In this document: in pieces, positions 7,101 to 11,321 of the stretch
Layout: each line of letters opens with the position of its first letter
Numbering within the stretch: position 1 is the first letter of the stretch
NCBI GenBank assembly: GCA_004555735.1
Contig: SFHH01000053.1
Coordinates: 1-11,321, forward strand
DNA: 11,321 nt
Reading direction: 5' to 3'
Source of the DNA: Acidaminococcus fermentans
GTDB taxonomy: Bacteria; Bacillota_C; Negativicutes; Acidaminococcales; Acidaminococcaceae
The notes under the pieces: generated by a model
Database searches by the model: none
The model's input: only the letters and a program-made list of their open reading frames with translations
What the model was told of the DNA's origin: nothing
Program-made: the position numbers and the translations under genes

Positions 7101-9072
7101 TCCAGAAGACATCCGGAAACTGAAAGGGATCTTCGTCCAGAAAGAACTGTATCTGGCCGTAGGTTCTGACGTGGTGGAGAACGCTTCGGCCTATCGGCTG
7201 GACCCGGCGGAAGATTCCATCCATTCGGTGAACCACATCATCTTTGAACGGGAGACCCGGGAGAATTCCAACTGGTATACGGATGCCCCGGCCCGGCAGG
7301 AAAAGGAGAAGACAGCGGAAAAACAGATCCGGGGAAAGATCCTCCATTTGAAATTGGATAAATTCTATGAAGATGTGAGTTCTACCCGGATCCGGGAAAA
7401 CATCGATCAGAACCGGGATATCTCTGCTCTCATAGACCCGGTGGCCCAGAATTTCATCTACGCCAACAACCTGTATCTCCGGGAACCCGCCTATAAACAT
7501 GTGTTGGAGGCCCGGGAAATCGGCATCGGAGACTTCCAGCCCCGCAGGTGGGAAGACATGCCCCATCTGGCGGAGATGCTGGCCGGGAAGGGCGCCGATG
7601 GCCTCCTGCTCCAGCGCTATCTAGCCTGGCAGGGGAAGGACGGCCGGCCAAAGGTCTATACCCAGTATGTGGACAGCGGAGAACAGGGAGGGCATCTGGC
7701 CGCTTTCGGAGCCGTGCATCAGGTGCCGGTCCAGGAACTGCTCCTGGAATTCCGGGATCCCCGGGTGGCCGAACATGTGCGGGAAGAAGCCTCCGGACGC
7801 ATTGCGGCCCTGGGGTATTTTGCCGTCAGCGGGGACAGTTCCATTTCCCATCCAGGACAGATCCTCCTGACAGAGATGATGACGGAACTGATCAACCGGG
7901 ATTTCACCTATGTGGTCTATCATCCGGTGGATCCTTCCGGCTATGGGGAAGAAGCGGTGGGGGCGCTGATCCGCCAGGGCTTCGTGGATATCGCTCCGGA
8001 AGGATCGCCCCATCCCGTCTATGCGGTCCAGATCAAATCCCCGGTGGTGCTCTTCCGAGATGTGGAGACCACCATCAAGAATCCTTTCAATAAGGATCCC
8101 AGGGTCCTGCGGGCCCTGGACCGGGCCCATAACAATCTCCTCCGGGTGCTCCGGCGTCTCTATCCTGGGAAGTTGATCCTTTCCTTCAACCCCAGCGCCA
8201 TGCACTACCGGATCATCCAGAAAGTGGCCCGGCTGAACGGGGTCTCTACCTTAGAAGACCCTAGGAAGCGGCGGGGACCCTATATGTCCGTCCCCTTTGG
8301 GAAGGCCCTCAGCGATGTGCTGGTGCCCAATACGGTGACCAAGGCCCTCCATATCGAAAAATACTTCAACCGGTCCGTCAAAGGGTTCACTTTGGCCGAA
8401 GCCCACCACTATGCCACGGTGGACAACCAGGTGAAGACTATCCGGTCCTTCCGCCGGCCCGTGATCCTCATCGATGACCTGCTGGAAAAGGGCCACCGGA
8501 TGCGGATGCTGACTCCTTATCTAAAGAAGAACGATGTGGAGGTCCAGGAAGTGCTGGTAGGGGTCATGACCGGGAATGCCATGGATCTGATGGCCCAGCA
8601 GGGGATCCACTGTGAAAGTGCCTATTTCCTGCCTTCTTTGGAACTGTGGCTCAACGAACGGGACTGCTATCCCTTCATCGGAGGGGACAGCATCGACAAT
8701 GCCAACAACTACAGCGGATATGACCGGAATCCTTCGGTGAACCTGATCCTGCCTTATGTGAAGCCGGAATTCATCTGCCGGGGCGAGGCGGATGCGGTGA
8801 ATCTCTATTCCCTCACCTGCCTCCAGAATGCCCGGCTGATCATGGAGACCCTCCAGGACGAATACCAGGCTCTGTATGAAAAACGGCTCACTCTGAAACG
8901 GCTGGGAGAAGTGCTCTCTGTGCTCCGGATCCCAGATATGGATATCGGGGTGAAGTTCGATGCCAACATGGATCCCACCCGTTTCATCGAGAATGACATT
9001 GAACGGCTGATACGGCTGCGCTGGGGGGAAGCCGGCATCAGACTGCAGGAAAGGAACCGGGGCGGCGAATGA
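4135..9072 (+). CDS. Giant multidomain protein: HD phosphohydrolase-like, HEAT-like repeats, NadD-like nucleotidyltransferase, GNAT-like and PRTase-like regions
   Basis: A 1645-residue protein, apparently soluble, without signal peptide or membrane segments. Residues about 180-290 look like an HD metal-dependent phosphohydrolase: H189, the H223-D224 pair, H242, H265 and D286. About 380-900 is helical with HEAT/ARM-like units such as IRVQAAALMGKIV and AVRQAAGEALLEIA. About 914-1115 is a nucleotidyltransferase of the NadD/PPAT superfamily: GTFDPFSSGH (920-929), AVGSDVVENA (1008-1017) and SSTRIRENI (1082-1090, like the ISSTxIR motif). About 1128-1300 resembles a GNAT fold (IAALGYFAVSG, late QGFVDI), less surely. 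About 1305-1520 looks PRTase-like, with VILIDDLLEKGHR (1443-1455). The ATG has GGGAG 7 bases upstream. The gene leads a three-gene unit. Substrate is unknown; nucleotide or dinucleotide turnover is inferred from the domain mix. A sequencing-error fusion is unlikely because the frame is continuous with even codon use. Confidence 0.85.
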   Translation: MKEMENTISLWESIQEAMDTPAYCKAVGLTPEQVQQQLRSCRLEEACPLLESTADPQGRFSASAVLEILRGFLPVLADEPDRGWLADCYRWLLRKLFSETTDPEDTETAARYEAGRRTLLQILRGLYHYEKLRCPFNPRMNIALLPVKEVRKEHYTREYLRFCTLVRDRYLYEFMRLGTEVTPYNTLGHIGGVAYVAVFMAQQLHKRGVPVDVALIAGAAAVHDMGKYGCKKGEEKRVPYLHYYYTDLFCEREGLPQIGHIAANHSVWDLELENLSVESLLLIYADFRVKSSRDREGKEVVHFHTLQEAFQVILSKLDDVDGAKRQRYQKVYMKLADFEAYMEEMGVTTELPADFAPVPHQEKVRTRRENVLLEGEDVVRQLKYAAIAHNIRLMSLFRSERDFGNLIEAARSEQNWKNLRAYISIFEEYSTYMTERQKLMTLQFLYELLSHQEEDIRVQAAALMGKIVANFNERYTKELPKGVLLPRKKITNRTLFRQYLEQIIDPERRYTQQHKNRIGSCLGPFVRSVLATRYQRLGTAQANIAEEKYPAASYLEVLAEWYQMPSPAPEQKMILLQALLFLRPEDLTEGFCRTVEKNLAETGQDPSLILRIGALYSTHHLFGNQGDGTNFIRQLLRTMDLPEDPQAFAETESSLFLEDLKSGVHWMIKMANIHLMCHALLHRKEAGNVMHLGMHLCNLVKVSEYLAVRQAAGEALLEIADSMTYAQRNEMAVELFNGLEIGDLQITKYVPEYLGRMILKLLPEELDEFLTSLREDMDSTNFQLAGAAVDTMGVVLENFQAFADRFPEERERNRERQLQLLYSILRAFAHYNRELSRDAFQDLAAYVFRSPQMPEGQKNFLFLHSCKKIWVLLNENTEAKLDFYSNAAVLNHLYRYIGRVEALQGGFVFPEKRRVCFYPGTFDPFSSGHKAVARRIRDMGFVVYLALDEFSWSKHTQPRLMRRKIMNMSVADMEDIYPFSENLPVNIANPEDIRKLKGIFVQKELYLAVGSDVVENASAYRLDPAEDSIHSVNHIIFERETRENSNWYTDAPARQEKEKTAEKQIRGKILHLKLDKFYEDVSSTRIRENIDQNRDISALIDPVAQNFIYANNLYLREPAYKHVLEAREIGIGDFQPRRWEDMPHLAEMLAGKGADGLLLQRYLAWQGKDGRPKVYTQYVDSGEQGGHLAAFGAVHQVPVQELLLEFRDPRVAEHVREEASGRIAALGYFAVSGDSSISHPGQILLTEMMTELINRDFTYVVYHPVDPSGYGEEAVGALIRQGFVDIAPEGSPHPVYAVQIKSPVVLFRDVETTIKNPFNKDPRVLRALDRAHNNLLRVLRRLYPGKLILSFNPSAMHYRIIQKVARLNGVSTLEDPRKRRGPYMSVPFGKALSDVLVPNTVTKALHIEKYFNRSVKGFTLAEAHHYATVDNQVKTIRSFRRPVILIDDLLEKGHRMRMLTPYLKKNDVEVQEVLVGVMTGNAMDLMAQQGIHCESAYFLPSLELWLNERDCYPFIGGDSIDNANNYSGYDRNPSVNLILPYVKPEFICRGEADAVNLYSLTCLQNARLIMETLQDEYQALYEKRLTLKRLGEVLSVLRIPDMDIGVKFDANMDPTRFIENDIERLIRLRWGEAGIRLQERNRGGE

Positions 9073-9100
9073 GTCCTCCCCTTGGAAAGGAGCAAATCAG

Positions 9101-10087
9101 ATGGAAAAAGAATGGTATCATATCAGTGATCTGCCCAGAGAAGCAGGGGTGGAAGCCCCGCTTTCCCTGGCAGGACGGCCGGCTCTCCCGGCGAGGAAAC
9201 GAGTGCACATCCTGGCCCTGGGGGACGTAGGCAGGACCATGCTCCTGGGGCTCCGGCTCCTGGGAGCGGACCAGATCGCCTCCATCGGCCTCTGCGACCT
9301 GAATGAAAAGAACCTCCGGCGGCTGGAAATCGAGATCAACCAGATCCGCTATCCTTTCCCCACTGGAGAACAAGTGCTGCCGCCTGTGGATATCGTCACA
9401 GAAGACAGGCTCTTTGCCTGTGATGTGTTCATCTTCTGCGCCACCAAGGGCACACCGCCCATCGGGGCCAAGGGGGATATGCGGATGGTGCAGCTGGAGG
9501 CTAACCGTGGACTGGTCTGCCATTTCGGGCAGTTGGCCAAGCAGGCTTCCTTCCGGGGCCTGGCCTGCATCGTCTCCGATCCCGTGGACAACCTGTGCCG
9601 GGCCTTTTGGGAAAGTTCCGGCCTGGCGCCCTGGCAGGTCCAGGGGTACGGGCTGGGCGTCATGCATGCCCGGGCCTGCTACTATGCGGAAAGAGATCCC
9701 CGGCTGCACCATTACCTCACAGAAGGCCGGGCCTTCGGCCCCCATGGCCAGGATCTGGTGATCGCCGACAGCCTGGAACAGTATGATGATGCCCTGTCTA
9801 AAGAACTGACCCAAAAGACGGTGGGCTGCAACCTGGAAGTCCGGGCCCTGGGCTACAAGCCCTACCTGGCACCCGCTCTTTCCAGTGCGGCCCTTTCCAT
9901 CCTGCTGACCCTCCGGGGAGCCTGGCATTATGGCTCCCTGTACCTGGGAGACCGGGAAGAAGGGGCTTTCCTGGGCCTGAAGAACCGGCTTACGGAGACT
10001 GGGTTCGAATATGAGGATGCAGCTCTGTGCCCGGCTCTTTACGGACGGATCCGCCAGGCCTATCTCAATCTGTGCCGGATGAAGTGA
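9101..10087 (+). CDS. Lactate/malate dehydrogenase-like Rossmann protein with altered active site
   Basis: A 328-residue protein. After about 33 leading residues it has a Rossmann start HILALGDVGRTM (36-47), an AxGxxG version of GxGxxG, and D66 in LCDLNEK at the end of the second strand, the place that usually selects NAD. SDPVDNL (159-165) corresponds to the NPxD motif of lactate/malate dehydrogenases, with Asp for Asn. GPHGQD (213-218) keeps the catalytic histidine of the GxHG motif (H215). In VMHARACYY (187-195) Met occupies the place of the catalytic Asp in LDxxR, while Arg191 is kept. The usual substrate loop GMSR is not seen. It is probably an NAD(P)-dependent oxidoreductase with a non-standard substrate, or a binding protein. 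ATG follows GGAG (9089-9092) by 8 bases and lies 28 bases after the fusion gene. Confidence 0.75.
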   Translation: MEKEWYHISDLPREAGVEAPLSLAGRPALPARKRVHILALGDVGRTMLLGLRLLGADQIASIGLCDLNEKNLRRLEIEINQIRYPFPTGEQVLPPVDIVTEDRLFACDVFIFCATKGTPPIGAKGDMRMVQLEANRGLVCHFGQLAKQASFRGLACIVSDPVDNLCRAFWESSGLAPWQVQGYGLGVMHARACYYAERDPRLHHYLTEGRAFGPHGQDLVIADSLEQYDDALSKELTQKTVGCNLEVRALGYKPYLAPALSSAALSILLTLRGAWHYGSLYLGDREEGAFLGLKNRLTETGFEYEDAALCPALYGRIRQAYLNLCRMK

Positions 10088-10112
10088 CCGGCTGCTGCAG
10101 GAAGGGATTGCT

Positions 10113-11198
10113 ATGTTCTATGTGATCAAGCTGGGGTGGCAGGAAGAGAAGGAAACCGGACGGGTGGATCGGGTCCTGGCCAAGGCCCTCCGGGAACGTC
10201 CCCACCAGGTGGTGGAAGGGATCAGCCATTTTGCCCGCCTCTTTCCGGAAGGAGGCCCCCAAGGGCCGGGGCTCCAGCGGCTGCTCTTCGTGGTGAACCT
10301 GGCCCGGGGCGGTATGAGCCTGGGATTTGCCCGTCTCATCGCCTATATTTCCCAGCACCGGCACTGTCTGGAACACTGCGTGGGCAGTGTGGTGGTGGAT
10401 GGGGCGGAAGAACTGTTCACCAAGAAAGCCGGAAGGCAGATGATTTTCCTGGCCAACCGGTCCGGCTGCAGTTTTCCCGGTGCGCCTCTGGTAGAAGCCA
10501 CCGGGTCCCTGTACAATTTCAACATCCAGGCGAAGATCCAGGGCGTGGACAACCTGGAAGCCTATGGCAACGCCGTGGAGCGGCTGGTGGAGCAGCTCCT
10601 GGCTTTCCAGGGAGCCCCGCTGCCGGAGGGAGGACAGCATAAGATCGCCCTGTTCCATGCCAGCAGCCGGAAGACATCCAATACCCTGCTCCTGTGGAGT
10701 CTGATCCGCCGGCAGATCGGCAGCCGGGCCCAGGTCCGGGAAGTGAACCTGCGGAATGGCACGGTGGTGGACTGCCGGGGCTGCAGCTATGAAGCCTGCC
10801 TCCATTTTGGAGAACAGGGGGACTGCTTCTATGGAGGGGTCATGGTGGAAGAGGGGTATCCTGCCATCCGGGAAAGCGATACCTTGGTATTCTGCTGCCC
10901 CAATTACAATGATGCGGTGAGCGCCAACCTCATGGCCTTCTTCAACCGGATGACGGCTCTGTACCGGACTGATTTCCGGGAGTTTGCCAAGAAACGGATC
11001 TTTGCTCTGGTGGTCTCCGGTTACAGTGGGGGAGATATCGTGGCGGAGCAGGTCATCGATGCCCTGAACTGCAATAAGCGGTTCCTCCTGCCGCCCCATT
11101 TCGCACTGATGGAAACGGCCAACGACCCGGGGAGCATCCTCCAGAACCAGGGCCTGGAAGAAAGGGCCGCAGAGATGGCGGAAAGGATCGTAGGGTAG
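10113..11198 (+). CDS. Flavodoxin-fold (FMN reductase/iron-sulfur flavoprotein-like) protein with unrecognised N-terminal domain
   Basis: A 361-residue protein. Residues about 176-361 form a flavodoxin-like fold: the strand IALFHASS followed by RKTSNT (186-191), the typical phosphate-binding loop, then LVFCCPNYNDAVSANLMAFFNRM (258-280), the family's second flavin-binding loop. Between them are C221, C224, C229 and C238 (CX2CX4CX8C), in the same place as the cysteine cluster of Isf-type iron-sulfur flavoproteins, though the spacing differs. It probably carries FMN and could transfer electrons, perhaps with an Fe-S centre. Residues 1-170 are not recognised; they include C85, C89 and a GCSFPGAPLVEATGSLYNF patch (118-136) that might bind a ligand. 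The ATG has AGGAAGGG (10099-10106) 6 bases upstream and follows the previous stop by 25 bases. It ends the operon before a strong terminator. Confidence 0.78.
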   Translation: MFYVIKLGWQEEKETGRVDRVLAKALRERPHQVVEGISHFARLFPEGGPQGPGLQRLLFVVNLARGGMSLGFARLIAYISQHRHCLEHCVGSVVVDGAEELFTKKAGRQMIFLANRSGCSFPGAPLVEATGSLYNFNIQAKIQGVDNLEAYGNAVERLVEQLLAFQGAPLPEGGQHKIALFHASSRKTSNTLLLWSLIRRQIGSRAQVREVNLRNGTVVDCRGCSYEACLHFGEQGDCFYGGVMVEEGYPAIRESDTLVFCCPNYNDAVSANLMAFFNRMTALYRTDFREFAKKRIFALVVSGYSGGDIVAEQVIDALNCNKRFLLPPHFALMETANDPGSILQNQGLEERAAEMAERIVG

Positions 11199-11253
11199 GA
11201 TCCCTGCGGGAAGCATCGGAAGAAGGGGCTGTGAAATAATAGCTCCATGAAAA

Positions 11254-11296
11254 CGAAAGGGACTTTCGATTCTTGTGAATCGAAAGTCCTTTTTCG
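11254..11296 (+). terminator. Strong intrinsic terminator after the three-gene unit
   Basis: Perfect 13-bp stem: GGACTTTCGATTC (11260-11272), loop TTGT (11273-11276), GAATCGAAAGTCC (11277-11289), then TTTTT (11290-11294). The A-rich stretch before the left arm lets the stem extend and could make it work for transcripts arriving from the right as well. It lies 61 bases after the stop at 11198. Between the two is a small possible stem GGGGCT/AGCTCC (11225-11230 and 11241-11246). From 11297 to 11321 no gene start is evident. Confidence 0.93.
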
Positions 11297-11321
11297 TGTT
11301 AGAATTTAACTGCTATGAAAA

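Noticed and set aside
4135..9072. The fusion gene as a phage or toxin-antitoxin defence protein
   Set aside because: HD and nucleotidyltransferase domains occur in defence systems, but no integrase, repeat, tRNA edge or composition change marks an island, and the neighbours look like core genes.
9038..9928. A 296-codon minus-strand open frame opposite the dehydrogenase-like gene
   Set aside because: Antisense shadow of a gene with Rossmann and GxHG motifs; no start context or homology seen.
10065..11216. A 383-codon minus-strand open frame opposite the flavoprotein gene
   Set aside because: The plus-strand frame has an SD site, flavodoxin motifs and a terminator after it; the reverse frame has none of these.

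Overview
The window looks like a chromosomal stretch from a GC-rich, low-redundancy Firmicute-type anaerobe. Gene content (MetQ-type lipoprotein, SfsA, a short RNase Z-like hydrolase, a giant HD/nucleotidyltransferase fusion) and strong Shine-Dalgarno sites fit Clostridia or Negativicutes, perhaps the Acidaminococcaceae. That placement is inference with low confidence. No tRNA, rRNA, CRISPR array, insertion sequence or phage gene was seen. Base and codon use look uniform throughout.

Left part (1-2426, + strand): the tail of a metQ-like lipoprotein gene, an M20 metallopeptidase and an RluA-family pseudouridine synthase lie 21 and 1 bases apart and probably form one transcript. It ends in a strong 15-bp hairpin whose left arm lies inside the last codons of the pseudouridine synthase. 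The middle part (2429-3931, - strand) is a two-gene unit, an RNase Z-like metallo-beta-lactamase protein followed by sfsA, running towards the same hairpin.

A divergent spacer (3932-4134) holds a weak candidate promoter for the minus unit, an extended -10 promoter for the plus unit, a tandem heptamer and two small hairpins. From it runs the most interesting part (4135-11198, + strand), a tight three-gene unit closed by a perfect 13-bp terminator hairpin. Its first gene encodes a 1645-residue fusion: an HD phosphohydrolase-like domain, a long HEAT-like helical region, a NadD/PPAT-like nucleotidyltransferase domain, a probable GNAT-like domain and a PRTase-like C-terminal region. The second gene is a lactate/malate dehydrogenase-like Rossmann protein with altered catalytic motifs. 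The third is a flavodoxin-fold, FMN-reductase-like protein with a four-cysteine cluster and an unrecognised N-terminal domain.

Together these three genes suggest an undescribed nucleotide- or cofactor-linked redox system, possibly tied to NAD or a related dinucleotide. The function is not established by the sequence.
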